Counted from the first letter of the stretch, positions 43,271 to 52,649 are shown. The stretch is 64,000 nt of DNA from Labrenzia sp. CE80 (GCF_009650605.1 NZ_WAJT01000004.1:186001-250000), one strand, 5' to 3'. Notes: generated from the letters alone by a model not told the origin. Program-made: numbers and translations.

Positions 43271-43421
43271 CGAAACAGGTGTCTCAGAGCGTCAGTCAGA
43301 CACCGTGCCACTTTGTCCATGCCGCTTGGCAAACAGAAAGCCTGCGTGATTTTTCGGGTGCAAGCGAACCGGCAGTCCGCCAATATCCTCTTGCTAGCCT
43401 GACACCGAAGGGGACGTCGCC

Positions 43422-43781
43422 ATGCCGCTGAATCGAATAACGCTTTATGTACGAGACGTCGAGGAAAGCGCACGGTTTTACGCCAAGCACTTCGGCTTTG
43501 AGGTCTTTCGGGAAGACGGCGACCGCATTGTTGAACTGGCGCATCCGGACGGTGGTGCCAACCTGATGCTCCATCCGGCCGCCAAGTCCCAGAAGATGGG
43601 TCAGGTGCTGATGAAGCTGGTCTTTGACGTTGAGGACGTCGCCGCCTTTTGCGCCGCCCGCGCGAAGGAGGGGCTGAGCTTTGGCTCACTGCACAAGGGG
43701 GAAGACTACGTCTTTGCCAATGCGAAAGACCCGGACAAGAATTCCATTTCGGTTTCCAGCCGGGCCTTTCGCAAACGGTAG
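43422..43781 (+). CDS. VOC-family (glyoxalase/bleomycin resistance-like) protein
   Basis: The 119-residue protein begins NRITLYVRDVEESARFYAKHFGFEVFREDGDRIVELAHPDGGANLMLHP, one and a half betaalphabetabetabeta modules, and closes with VFANAKDPDKNSISVSSR. The size fits a single-domain vicinal oxygen chelate protein acting as a dimer. The metal-ligand pattern is incomplete, so it could be a binding/resistance protein rather than glyoxalase I. It stands alone; GGGGACG precedes the ATG. Confidence 0.82.
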   Translation: MPLNRITLYVRDVEESARFYAKHFGFEVFREDGDRIVELAHPDGGANLMLHPAAKSQKMGQVLMKLVFDVEDVAAFCAARAKEGLSFGSLHKGEDYVFANAKDPDKNSISVSSRAFRKR

Positions 43782-43862
43782 GCGCCCGCAGGCGGACAAA
43801 TCAGGGCAAGGATCACGGGCGGTATGGCTATGGGTCTGTCCGCCACACCGCCTGTCATTTGT

Positions 43863-44651
43863 TTATCGAGGCTTGCACGCCCGGATCTGGAGGAAGATCG
43901 GAACGCTTCTGGTATCCTCAACGTTAGGGAAACGCGCCGCAGTTTCGCTGTCTGCAGACGGCTCGTTCATTTCTTCAATGTGGAAACCGGCCTGGCACAG
44001 GTAGTTGATCCAGCTAGACAGTGCTCGATGAAACCGAGGCACCTGAAAGAACTCGTCCTTGCCCTGAATGTCTTCGGGCGCCGAACCGAACTTCCAGGTC
44101 TCCACGTCACCGTTGGTTTCGCGAAAGTAGTCACCAACCATGCGCCCGTAGGCGAGGCCGTCTTCTCCTCTCAGAGTTTTTGTCAACGGGGGGACAAAGC
44201 AGGGATGGAGAATGGAGAACTGAAGAAATCCCCCAGGTTTCAGAACCCGGTAAGCCTCTGTGATGGCCTTGTCCGGTTGTGGCACGTCCATCAAGCTCAT
44301 AAAGGCGGTTGCGAAGTCGTAGCTATCTCCAGCTTCTTCCAGACACGTTGCGTCACCGATTCGGTATGAGATGCCGAGAGGGTCTGCGTCTTCGCTTTGC
44401 TGGGCGTAGCGGATGAATGTTGGCGCGATGTCAACGCCGTGCATTTTCGCGTTCAGCGCGGCGAGTTTTCGGGTGTTGCCACCCTCGCCACAGCCGATAT
44501 CGATCCCTTTCAGACCGGCGACGGATGGTAATATTTTCAAGAACTCAGGTGTGTTGAGGGCATCGCGGTAGTGGTCGTACCCGGCACGGGCCAGTTTGGT
44601 CCATGCTTCGGCGTTACCCTCCCAAAAGCGGGCGACTTCAGTGGAATCCAT
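43863..44651 (-). CDS. Class I SAM-dependent methyltransferase
   Basis: The 262-residue protein has motif I GLKGIDIGCGEGGNTRKLA, the acidic loop MHGVDIAPTFIRYAQ, DATCLEEAGDSYDFATAFMSLMDV and the post-motif VLKPGGFLQFSILHPCF. It is of the Methyltransf_11/25 type and starts MDSTEVARFWEGNAEAWTKLAR. Substrate is unknown. The ORF starts at the ATG at 44651 with AAGGACG upstream and has no operon partner; a 247-bp gap separates it from the GST gene. Confidence 0.87.
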   Translation of the reverse strand: MDSTEVARFWEGNAEAWTKLARAGYDHYRDALNTPEFLKILPSVAGLKGIDIGCGEGGNTRKLAALNAKMHGVDIAPTFIRYAQQSEDADPLGISYRIGDATCLEEAGDSYDFATAFMSLMDVPQPDKAITEAYRVLKPGGFLQFSILHPCFVPPLTKTLRGEDGLAYGRMVGDYFRETNGDVETWKFGSAPEDIQGKDEFFQVPRFHRALSSWINYLCQAGFHIEEMNEPSADSETAARFPNVEDTRSVPIFLQIRACKPR

Positions 44652-44898
44652 GGTTTCGTCCTTTTTTAGAGAGAAGGACGTGGAGAGCTACCATTTGCTG
44701 ATGGCAGTTTCACCAAAATATATCGGGATGCTTCGATCAGTCTTCAGGTGCAGGAAGAACCTTCCCGCCACAACCTCGCGGTTCGATGTTGTGACGGAAA
44801 ATGTAATGGCTGCAGACGAGAATGGATTGGCCACGAGAATGAGACAACTCTCGTCCCGACGGCTCACCCGTAACTTAGTTCAACCAGTCAGCTGATCC

Positions 44899-45843
44899 TT
44901 AAGCCGCTGTCACCCGGTAGCCTAGACGCGGGAAGTGTACATGGAGATCGCCGCATTCGGGGTCGGTGCGATGAATTGTGACCGTGTCGGTGCTGGCACC
45001 GACAATAGTGCCTTCGACCGGCTGCTCGCCGCCATCCACATCCGGTGAAATCACCACGGCCATGCCTTTTTCAAGGCCCTGGGGATCGTTGGTGATGGCC
45101 GCGTCAATCGCCTTGGGGGTTGAGGTTTTCGCGCGCTCATTGGCTTCGTCGGCGGAGAGCTCACTCATTGAGCCGTGGCCAAGGTTCGTGACGTTCTTCT
45201 CCCAGCGTTCAAGGTCCGGGAATTCTGCAAGAACGGCAGGTCCGCCGGCAAAACGGCCGCGCAGGAACCAGACCACATGGAAGAACTGAGCGTCGATTGC
45301 ACCGGGCGCGTCGCCTGTCAGGAAGGCCCGTCCGTCCGACAACTGGCCGTTCAGCCAGGACAGCTGGGCCCGCATTTGGGCGACCAGATGCGGAAGGTCG
45401 GCATTGGCAGCCTTCAGGCCTTCGACCCAATCGGCGCCGAGATAAAGCCTGCCGCGGTCTTGCGCAAAGTCAGCGGGCAGCGCGTCGCCAGCCGATCCCA
45501 GTACGATCTTGACCACGAGATCGAACAAGGCGCCATCGGTCCAACGGCTCAGGGACCACATCAGTCCGGCATCACTTGCCGGGAAAAAGGAGGGTTCCGG
45601 GTGCCGGTTCTCGATTTCACGCAGGATGGCCTGGCTGTCGCAATAGATGTCCGCGCCGATCTGCATCACCGGTGTGCGGCGATAGCCGCCGGTCAGCTTG
45701 ATGAGCATCGGCTTGGGCGGCAGGCGCGGGATCTCGACTGAGGCCCATGACAGCTTCTTGATACCCAGCCCGACCCGCACCTTTTCGGCGACGGGTGACT
45801 GAGGGTAATTGTGCAAAATGATTTCGTTTGCGAGATCGGTCAT
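44899..45843 (-). CDS. Glutathione S-transferase family protein with C-terminal extension
   Basis: The 314-residue protein has an N-terminal thioredoxin-like domain (IILHNYPQSPVAEKVRVGLGIKKL, then TPVMQIGADIYCDSQAILREIENRHP) and a GST helical domain. An extra beta-rich tail of about 85 residues follows (GLEKGMAVVISPDVDGGEQPVEGTIV to the end, HVHFPRLGYRV). Usual GSTs are 200-230 residues, so the tail is an addition. The SPVAEKVR motif gives a serine at the catalytic position. GGGAGGA precedes the ATG at 45843; the open frame upstream is not used. Confidence 0.87.
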   Translation of the reverse strand: MTDLANEIILHNYPQSPVAEKVRVGLGIKKLSWASVEIPRLPPKPMLIKLTGGYRRTPVMQIGADIYCDSQAILREIENRHPEPSFFPASDAGLMWSLSRWTDGALFDLVVKIVLGSAGDALPADFAQDRGRLYLGADWVEGLKAANADLPHLVAQMRAQLSWLNGQLSDGRAFLTGDAPGAIDAQFFHVVWFLRGRFAGGPAVLAEFPDLERWEKNVTNLGHGSMSELSADEANERAKTSTPKAIDAAITNDPQGLEKGMAVVISPDVDGGEQPVEGTIVGASTDTVTIHRTDPECGDLHVHFPRLGYRVTAA

Positions 45844-46063
45844 CTGATCCTCCCGGGAATATGATCGGACCGTTGGTACCGCAGCGCGAAGCAAACGTCA
45901 TACGGAAAAGGATGCCGAAGGTTCGAAATTGCAGGAGCAGGATGTTCAGTATCCGAAGGTGGCCGGATCACCTGTTCTGGGGATCTCGTGCGTTCGTCCC
46001 TTTATCGCCTTATCTTCGGGCACTATCTTCGCTTGCCCTCAAGCGTGATGGAAAAGTCCCGAT

Positions 46064-48523
46064 ATGTCCGAATCCTCCGATCTGACCCCGCCTGCCACCG
46101 ATGGCAAGAAGTCTGCCGGTCTGCCGACCGACGTGACGATCCGCATCGCCCGGCGCATTGCCGATGAAATCGCCTGCAAGCCGGATCAGGTCAGCGCGAC
46201 GGTGGCCATGCTGGACGAAGGGTCAACGGTTCCCTTCATCGCCCGCTACCGCAAGGAAGCGACCGGCGGGCTGGACGACACCCAGCTTCGGAAACTGGAA
46301 GAGCGGCTGATCTATCTGCGGGAGCTGGAAGACCGGCGCGTCGCGATCGTCAAGTCGATCGACGAACAGGGCAAGCTGACTGATGACCTCGCGAAAGGCA
46401 TCGCGCTGGCCGAGACCAAATCGGCTCTCGAGGATCTTTATCTGCCCTTCAAGAAGAAGCGCCGCACCAAGGCCCAGATCGCCCGTGAGGCCGGGCTTGA
46501 GCCACTGGCTGACCTGCTGCTCGGTGACCCGATGAAAAACCCGGAGGCGGAGGCTGCTTCCTTTGTCGATGGCGACAAGGGTGTTGCGGACGTGAAAGCC
46601 GCCCTTGATGGGGCGCGGCAGATCCTGATGGAGCGTTTTGCCGAAAACGCCGGGCTGGTCGGCCAGTTGCGGCGCTACATGAACGACAAGGGTGTCGTCA
46701 CCTCCAAGCTGATCGACGGTCAGTCGGAGAAAGGCGCGAAGTTCGCCGACTATTTCGAGTATTCCGAGCCCCTGTCGAAGATCCCCAGCCACCGGGCGCT
46801 GGCGCTCTTCAGAGGGCGCAACGAGGGTATTCTGTCGGTTGATCTGACCGTGGACGCCGACGATGTCTCGCCGGTCAAGCCGGCCGAGAAACTGGTTGCA
46901 GACACCTATGGCATCGCTGATCAGGGCCGGCCGGGTGACAAGTGGCTAATGGATGTCGCGCGCTGGGCGTGGAAGGTGAAACTGGCCCTGCATCTGGAGC
47001 TCGACCTCATGGGCGTCTTGCGCGACAAGGCCGAGGAAGAGGCAATCCAGGTGTTCGCCCGCAATCTGAAGGATCTGCTTCTGGCCGCACCTGCCGGGGC
47101 AAAGTCGACCCTGGCGCTGGATCCAGGCATCCGCACCGGCGTCAAGGTTGCCGTTGTCGACGAGACGGGCAAGCTGATCGACACTGCGACGGTCTATCCG
47201 TTCCAGCCGCGCAATGACGTGTCAGGTTCACGGGCCACGCTGCTGGCGTTGATCGCCAAGCACAAGGTCGGACTTATTGCCATCGGCAACGGGACGGCGA
47301 GCCGCGAAACAGACCGGCTGACGGCCGATGTTCTGGGCGACATTCCGCCGGCCAGCCGGCCGGTCAAGGTGATCGTGAATGAGGCAGGCGCCTCGGTCTA
47401 TTCGGCCTCGGAACTGGCGGCGAAGGAAATGCCGGATGTGGATGTCAGCCTGCGCGGCGCGGCCTCGATCGGCCGTCGTCTGCAGGACCCGCTGGCGGAA
47501 CTGGTAAAGATCGAGCCCAAGTCCATCGGTGTCGGCCAGTACCAGCATGACGTCAACCAGACCAAGCTGGCCCGTGCTCTTGATGCGGTGGTTGAAGATG
47601 CGGTGAATGCTGTGGGTGTGGATCTCAACACCGCATCGCCCGCCCTGCTGACGCGGATTTCCGGTCTGTCCGAGAGTCTGGCGCGGGCGGTGGTGGATCA
47701 CCGGGACAGCATCGGCAAGTTCACCAGCCGCAAGCAGCTGAAGGATGTGCCACGGCTTGGTGCCAAGGCGTTCGAGCTTTGCGCCGGGTTCCTGCGCATC
47801 ACCGGCGGGGGCGACCCGCTGGATGCCTCATCGGTACACCCGGAGGCCTATCCGCTGGCCAAGCGCATTGTGAAGGCTTGCGGCCGCGATCTCCATGAAA
47901 TCATGGGGAACAGCGGGCTTTTGCAGGGGCTTGATCCTAAGGACTTCACCGACGAGCGTTTCGGTCTGCCGACCGTGCGCGATATCCTGTCGGAGCTGGA
48001 AAAGCCGGGCCGCGATCCGCGTCCGGAATTCAAGACCGCTGCGTTGCAGGATGGGGTCGAAGAAATTTCCGATCTGAAGCCGGGCATGAAGCTGGAAGGC
48101 ACGGTGACCAATGTCACCAACTTTGGCGCCTTCATTGATGTCGGTGTGCATCAGGACGGGCTGGTGCATGTCTCGCAGCTGGCGGACAAGTTCGTCGATG
48201 ATCCGCACAAGATCGTCAAGGCTGGCGACATCGTGAAGGTGACGGTTCTCGAAGTGGATGTGAAGCGTAAGCGCATTTCCATGACGATGAAATCGGCCGC
48301 AGACTATCAGGGCCAGAAAGAGCGTCAGGCCGATCGCAACCGCGATGATCGCGACGGCGGTGGCCAAGGACGCGGCCCGCGTCCGGGCGGCGGCAAGCCG
48401 GGAAGCCGGGGGACTGGCGGCAACCGTTCAGGCGGCGGTGCGCCGCGCGGAGATGGCGCTGGAGGCAACAACGCCATGGCCGCGGCGCTGGCCGCGGCTA
48501 TGAATAAGGGCAAGAAGAAGTAA
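46064..48523 (+). CDS. tex: Tex-family transcription accessory protein
   Basis: The 819-residue protein has the Tex N-domain (FIARYRKEATGGLDDTQLRKLEERL), a YqgF/RuvX-like nuclease fold (TLALDPGIRTGVKVAVVDETG), helix-hairpin-helix repeats (VGVDLNTASPALLTRISGLSESLA and DVPRLGAKAFELCAGFLRI) and an S1 RNA-binding domain (GMKLEGTVTNVTNFGAFIDVGVHQDGLVHVSQLADKFVDDP). A Gly/Arg/Pro-rich disordered tail of about 70 residues is the extra part beyond E. coli YhgF. It binds RNA/DNA and associates with the transcription or ribosome-rescue machinery. It is monocistronic and convergent with the next gene. Confidence 0.95.
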   Translation: MSESSDLTPPATDGKKSAGLPTDVTIRIARRIADEIACKPDQVSATVAMLDEGSTVPFIARYRKEATGGLDDTQLRKLEERLIYLRELEDRRVAIVKSIDEQGKLTDDLAKGIALAETKSALEDLYLPFKKKRRTKAQIAREAGLEPLADLLLGDPMKNPEAEAASFVDGDKGVADVKAALDGARQILMERFAENAGLVGQLRRYMNDKGVVTSKLIDGQSEKGAKFADYFEYSEPLSKIPSHRALALFRGRNEGILSVDLTVDADDVSPVKPAEKLVADTYGIADQGRPGDKWLMDVARWAWKVKLALHLELDLMGVLRDKAEEEAIQVFARNLKDLLLAAPAGAKSTLALDPGIRTGVKVAVVDETGKLIDTATVYPFQPRNDVSGSRATLLALIAKHKVGLIAIGNGTASRETDRLTADVLGDIPPASRPVKVIVNEAGASVYSASELAAKEMPDVDVSLRGAASIGRRLQDPLAELVKIEPKSIGVGQYQHDVNQTKLARALDAVVEDAVNAVGVDLNTASPALLTRISGLSESLARAVVDHRDSIGKFTSRKQLKDVPRLGAKAFELCAGFLRITGGGDPLDASSVHPEAYPLAKRIVKACGRDLHEIMGNSGLLQGLDPKDFTDERFGLPTVRDILSELEKPGRDPRPEFKTAALQDGVEEISDLKPGMKLEGTVTNVTNFGAFIDVGVHQDGLVHVSQLADKFVDDPHKIVKAGDIVKVTVLEVDVKRKRISMTMKSAADYQGQKERQADRNRDDRDGGGQGRGPRPGGGKPGSRGTGGNRSGGGAPRGDGAGGNNAMAAALAAAMNKGKKK

Positions 48524-48577
48524 GCGGATGCCGTTTTCGTTTCTGTTGATTGGGTCAGTCTCGAAAGTTTAGGTAGC

Positions 48578-49273
48578 TTAACTTCCCTGTTCTTCGATGT
48601 CGAACCTGTATGCGCTGACAACCGCGATACAAAAGCCGAGGAGAGAAACTCCGGTCAGCACACGGCCAAGGAAAATGATGGCCAAGCTTTGGGGAGCCAA
48701 AAAGTTATCGGGCGATGTTACGCCAAAAATACCAGAAAGTAACGGCACAGCAACTCCGATAATGCCAAAGGGAACCATGATTATAAAGAAGCGTGAGAAA
48801 AGATAGGGCCATTGTCGACCGCTTCGTTGTAGCACTTTTCTAATTGGCTCTTTGGGAATGGTCAGAGAACCGGGCAAGGACATTCCAAAAGCCATCGCCG
48901 TGAGAACGTAGACCAATCCAGCTATCACCAATAACACTAGCACTCCGTTTCCTGAGGCAAGCAATTCGGCATTGCCCAACCCCAGGAAAAAAAGTGTCGT
49001 GATTAGCGGCATCAGCACGGTAGGCAATCCAATCCATAAAGCGTATCGCATCATGATGGTGCTGACTGTTTTCGGGTGTTCCTTAACGAAGGCTTTGGCG
49101 TTGCAAAGGCTCTGGCAGATGTAGGCACATAGACCACCTTCCAGAAAGAGTTGAGCCACTATTGTCCCGTTATTGCTTTCGATCTCGAAATATTCAAAGC
49201 CGGCTAAAAGTGCTGTGACGATTGCTGCAAAGCCGAGGATATAGGCGGTAATTTCCAGTTTCTTAGAAGGCAA
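48578..49273 (-). CDS. Uncharacterised six-span membrane protein
   Basis: The 231-residue product has about six hydrophobic segments (for example ITAYILGFAAIVTALLAGFEYF, GNGVLVLLVIAGLVYVLTAMAFG, FIIMVPFGIIGVAVPLLSGIFG) with few charged loops and no signal peptide. Base composition is lower in GC than in the flanking tex and desaturase genes, and the intergenic DNA upstream is AT-rich, hinting at acquisition. I recognise no family. It is unlinked to its neighbours, with tex convergent and the desaturase divergent. Confidence 0.7.
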   Translation of the reverse strand: MPSKKLEITAYILGFAAIVTALLAGFEYFEIESNNGTIVAQLFLEGGLCAYICQSLCNAKAFVKEHPKTVSTIMMRYALWIGLPTVLMPLITTLFFLGLGNAELLASGNGVLVLLVIAGLVYVLTAMAFGMSLPGSLTIPKEPIRKVLQRSGRQWPYLFSRFFIIMVPFGIIGVAVPLLSGIFGVTSPDNFLAPQSLAIIFLGRVLTGVSLLGFCIAVVSAYRFDIEEQGS

Positions 49274-49605
49274 CTTTTTGTCCCGATTATCGAATTGAAC
49301 GAATATTTAAAAATTAGGTGAGATTTGGATTGGTAACAACCAATGCGCTAGATTCAATTGGGGCGGATCATATTTTCAGTGGATTTAACTTTCCGGCCGG
49401 CGGCGGGGTTCAAAAGTGCCCCTGCGTAAAAACGTCCCGATGAGGCATGATCTGGTGATGTGTTTATTTAAGTCAGCAAATGTTTAGTAAATTCAACAAT
49501 ACTGCTTTTTGTTCACAAGTCCCGCGTTGCGGCATCGGCCCGGCTCTGGCACCTCTCCTTCCAACGAACTGGCTTGATTGATCCTTATATTTTAGGAGGA
49601 TAGTG
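49274..49605. other. AT-rich intergenic region
   Basis: This 332-bp region lies between divergent genes. It is AT-rich at 49280-49380 and 49445-49520. GTTTAGTAAATTCAACAATACT near 49479 could hold a promoter for the desaturase. I see no gene or clear operator. Confidence 0.4.
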
Positions 49606-50538
49606 GTGCTGCAGCCGAAGGTTTGCGAGTGGCCGACGCTTGCGTTGATCGGTGTGGTCTATGGGATCTGGCTGGCTGTTCTGTCGCTTGATACCCGGTT
49701 GGGACTTGCCGTGAGCCTTGCCATCGCGGCGGTCATGGTGACCCTTCACAGCTCCTTGCAACATGAAGTCCTGCATGGACATCCGACCCGCAATGCCTGG
49801 ATCAACGAAGCACTGGTCTATCTACCGCTGGGCGTCTTTGTCCCCTACCGCCGGTTCAAGGCACTGCACCTGCGCCATCACAACAATGACCGGCTGACGG
49901 ATCCTTATGACGATCCGGAAAGCTTCTATTATGCCTGGTCGGACTGGCAGGGCCTGCCGAGGCCTTTGCGCTGGATCCTGTCGGTGAACAACACGCTGCT
50001 CGGGCGTCTGACGATCGGGCCGCTGGTGTCCATGGTCGGCTTTTGGGGCGCCGAGGCCAGGGGGCTTCTCGCCAATGATCCGGGTGTTCGCAATGCCTGG
50101 GCACATCATGCCGCCGGACTGGCGCTGCTGATTGTCCTCGTCACGCAGGTGGCTGGCCTCGACTTCTGGGTCTATGCGCTCGTGGTAGCCTATCCGGGCA
50201 TGAGCCTCTTGATGCTGCGGACCTTTGCCGAGCACAGGGCGCATGAAACCCCGGAAGGCCGTTCGGTGATCGTCGAATTCTGCCCGGTGTTTTCTCTGCT
50301 ATTCCTCAACAACAACCTCCACGTGGTGCATCACGCCCATCCACGGGTGTCCTGGTATCAGCTGCCGAGGCTTTACCGCAGCCGGCGAGAGGAATGGCAG
50401 AAACGCAATGACGGCTACGTCTACCCCAGCTACCTTGCGCTCATGCTGCAGTATTTCCTGACGCCGAAAGAGCCGGTGCCGCATCCGTTGGTCGGTGTTC
50501 GCAATGCCGACAGCAAGGCAATGAACAGGGACGCATGA
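49606..50538 (+). CDS. Fatty acid desaturase-type di-iron membrane enzyme
   Basis: The protein of about 310 residues has the three histidine boxes of membrane desaturases/hydroxylases: HEVLHGH, HLRHH and HVVHHAHP, with hydrophobic segments between them. This signature binds a di-iron centre that uses O2 and reductant to desaturate or hydroxylate acyl chains or other lipids. AGGAGGA lies just before two in-frame GTG codons (49603 and 49606); the second has better spacing. The next gene starts 4 bp after the stop, so the two are translationally coupled. The lipid substrate is unknown. Confidence 0.87.
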   Translation: MLQPKVCEWPTLALIGVVYGIWLAVLSLDTRLGLAVSLAIAAVMVTLHSSLQHEVLHGHPTRNAWINEALVYLPLGVFVPYRRFKALHLRHHNNDRLTDPYDDPESFYYAWSDWQGLPRPLRWILSVNNTLLGRLTIGPLVSMVGFWGAEARGLLANDPGVRNAWAHHAAGLALLIVLVTQVAGLDFWVYALVVAYPGMSLLMLRTFAEHRAHETPEGRSVIVEFCPVFSLLFLNNNLHVVHHAHPRVSWYQLPRLYRSRREEWQKRNDGYVYPSYLALMLQYFLTPKEPVPHPLVGVRNADSKAMNRDA

Positions 50539-50542
50539 ATTG

Positions 50543-51376
50543 ATGTTGGATCAGCCGCGGTACAAGCCAATCGCTTTGCCGATGTATGACTGGCCGGAAG
50601 TCCGCATTGCGACCGAGGTTCTTGAGTGCGAGTTGAGCCGGGCCATCTTCAAGGCAGTGGACATTCACCCGAACCAAATCTGGAACTGGCGGCCGGACCA
50701 GGATGAACTGCCGACGCGCTGGGCCAATCGAGGCCTCTTGCTCTCCCAGACGTGTGGCTATCCGCTGGTGACATTCCTTGAAGGCAAGGTCGAACCGCTG
50801 CTGACCCCGCATTACGATGCGCCCGGCTGCGACGGGCCGCTTTATTGCAGCCATATATTGGTGCGGGCGGACAGTGGATTTGACCGGCTTGAGGAGCTTG
50901 CGGGCAAGCGCGCAGCTTTCAATAGCCAGGACAGTCAGTCCGGCTACAATGCCTTTCGCCATTGCGTCGCGCAGATCGCAGGCGGCAGGGCCTTTTTCGG
51001 TGAGACCCTTGAGACGGGCGGTCATCTGAAATCGATGGAGGCCGTCGCTGCCGGGAAGGCGGACGTCTGTTGCACAGATGCTGTCTGCCTGGATCTAGTG
51101 CGCCGCGTCCGGCCGGAGCTTTTCAGCGCGCTCAAGGCCATTGGCCGCAGTCGGCAGGTTCCGGGGCTGCCGCTGGTGACGGCTGCAGGTCATCCTTGCG
51201 ATGTCATTGAAAACATCCGCGCAGCCGCAGTGTCGGTCTTCGAGGCGCTCCAGACGCAAGAAAGCCGCGAACGCCTGGGCATTCGCGGCTTTAGTGTTTT
51301 ATCATCTGACGACTATCGGCCCCTGGTCGAGATGCGGCTGGAAGCCGAAAATCTTGGGTATCCGGAGCTTGTCTAG
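50543..51376 (+). CDS. PhnD-like periplasmic-binding-fold protein without signal peptide
   Basis: The 277-residue protein resembles phosphate/phosphonate-binding PhnD proteins: LLLSQTCGYPLVTFLEGKVEPL, FDRLEELAGKRAAFNSQDSQSGYNAFR, GGHLKSMEAVAAGKADVCCTDAVCLDLVR and RSRQVPGLPLV. It starts directly with the mature fold (MLDQPRYKPIALPMYDWPE) and has neither signal peptide nor lipobox. It is therefore probably cytosolic and works as a sensor or carrier, not as part of an importer. It is coupled to the desaturase gene (4-bp gap), and no phn permease is adjacent. TTG at 50540 is an alternative start. Confidence 0.82.
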   Translation: MLDQPRYKPIALPMYDWPEVRIATEVLECELSRAIFKAVDIHPNQIWNWRPDQDELPTRWANRGLLLSQTCGYPLVTFLEGKVEPLLTPHYDAPGCDGPLYCSHILVRADSGFDRLEELAGKRAAFNSQDSQSGYNAFRHCVAQIAGGRAFFGETLETGGHLKSMEAVAAGKADVCCTDAVCLDLVRRVRPELFSALKAIGRSRQVPGLPLVTAAGHPCDVIENIRAAAVSVFEALQTQESRERLGIRGFSVLSSDDYRPLVEMRLEAENLGYPELV

Positions 51377-51382
51377 CCGGGA

Positions 51383-51508
51383 TTACTTGCGGCCTTTGCG
51401 AGCCTGGCCAGCGCGCAGCGTCTGGTTCATTTGACCGAGCTGAGCTGCGGAGTGGCCGGAGACAACGCCCATCAGGGTCGTGCCGAGGATCTGAGTCAGA
51501 TATGTCAT
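51383..51508 (-). CDS. Possible 41-residue small protein
   Basis: The frame reads MTYLTQILGTTLMGVVSGHSAAQLGQ and continues to a basic C-terminus (RAGQARKGRK). A short hydrophobic segment followed by a charged tail is typical of real small membrane peptides. A longer frame starts at 51595. GGAA lies 7 nt before the ATG. It is divergent from the LysR gene, with a LysR-type palindrome in between, and ends 6 bp from the PhnD-like gene. I do not recognise it and it may be chance. Confidence 0.35.
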   Translation of the reverse strand: MTYLTQILGTTLMGVVSGHSAAQLGQMNQTLRAGQARKGRK

Positions 51509-51630
51509 GGCATTTCCAATCCCAAGTTGGTTTTTTACAACGCGGTCCTCGATCACGATGTTCCCGGGCCGCTTGAGACTGATATGATCCTTCAAGGCCT
51601 TTCAATCAAACGAATTGTTTTTATATATTG

Positions 51631-51647
51631 GTTCAATAATATTGAAC
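51631..51647. promoter_or_regulatory. LysR-type box, perfect palindrome
   Basis: GTTCAATA-A-TATTGAAC is a perfect 17-bp palindrome that includes a T-N11-A LysR core. It ends 19 bp before the LysR start, fitting autoregulation and control of the opposite strand. Confidence 0.6.
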
Positions 51648-51666
51648 TGAACGCAGGGGCGACTTG

Positions 51667-52578
51667 ATGGAAACGACACCCAACCCGGGCACAACGCTGA
51701 TCGATATGGAGCTCTACCGGACGTTTTTGGTGATCGCGGAGACGTCGAGCTTCACCAAGGCTGCAGAACTGGTCGGGCGAACCCCGTCCGCCGTGTCGAT
51801 GCAGATCAAGAAACTCGAGGGAATTCTTGGGGTTTCGGTCTTCGTCCGTGAAGGGCGCAGCGTGCGGCTGAGCATGGAGGGCGAGGCGCTCCTCGGCTAT
51901 GCCCGCCGGATACTGATGCTGAACGAGGAAGCTGTGGGCCTGTTTCTCGCGCCGAACGTCGAGGGTGAGGTGCGCTTTGGCGCGCCGTCAGACTTCGGAA
52001 CGCGGTTTCTGCCGACCTTTTTGTCGCGCTTTGCCCGTACCCATCCTGGCGTGAATGTGGACGTGCATCTGGACGGTAGCCCACATCTGAGCAAGGAACT
52101 GAAGAACGGCGACCTGGATCTGGTCCTGTTTACCGCGCGTCCGGACAGTGAGCTGGCCAAGGGCGGAGAGATCGTCTTCACCGAACCGCTGGTCTGGGCC
52201 GGTCTTGAAAATGGTGTTGCCTACGAGCGGGACCCCCTGCCTCTGGCGGTGGCGACGTCAGGCTGTCCGTGGCGGCGCGCGGCGCGGATCGCGCTGGACA
52301 GCGTGGAGAAACCGTACCGGATTTCCTACACCAGCTTTCACAGCGCGGGACAGGAAGCTGCCCTGCTTGCGGATCTCGCCATCGCGCCGTTCCCGGCAAG
52401 CGTCGTCGAGCATCCCTTGCAGGTTCTGGACGAACGCCATGACCTGCCGGAGATCGGCAACTATCACATCATCATGCAGCGGCGTCCGAGAGCGGGCAAA
52501 GCCACGCGCGCCTTTGCCGAACACGTGATCGAGTGTTTCCGTGAGATGTCCCATGGCATGAACGGGCAGGTCGCGTGA
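51667..52578 (+). CDS. LysR-family transcriptional regulator
   Basis: The 303-residue protein has the LysR winged helix (MELYRTFLVIAETSSFTKAAELVGRTPSAVSMQIKKLEGILGVSVFVREGRSVRLS) and the periplasmic-binding-like effector domain (GEVRFGAPSDFGTRFLPTFLSRFARTHPGVNVDVHLDG). It starts at the ATG at 51667 with AGGGGC upstream. A palindrome with a LysR core lies immediately upstream. The ABC ATPase gene follows 71 bp later on the same strand, so it may regulate that transporter or the desaturase pair. Confidence 0.92.
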   Translation: METTPNPGTTLIDMELYRTFLVIAETSSFTKAAELVGRTPSAVSMQIKKLEGILGVSVFVREGRSVRLSMEGEALLGYARRILMLNEEAVGLFLAPNVEGEVRFGAPSDFGTRFLPTFLSRFARTHPGVNVDVHLDGSPHLSKELKNGDLDLVLFTARPDSELAKGGEIVFTEPLVWAGLENGVAYERDPLPLAVATSGCPWRRAARIALDSVEKPYRISYTSFHSAGQEAALLADLAIAPFPASVVEHPLQVLDERHDLPEIGNYHIIMQRRPRAGKATRAFAEHVIECFREMSHGMNGQVA

Positions 52579-52649
52579 TGAAAATACAAAGCCTCGGCTG
52601 TAGCCAGCACCGTAATTTGCCTGTCACAGTTGCGGCGTAAAGCGCCGTC

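Noticed and set aside
44596..44895. 99-codon plus-strand frame in the gap before the GST gene
   Set aside because: Overlaps the methyltransferase start, has no ribosome site and looks random in composition.
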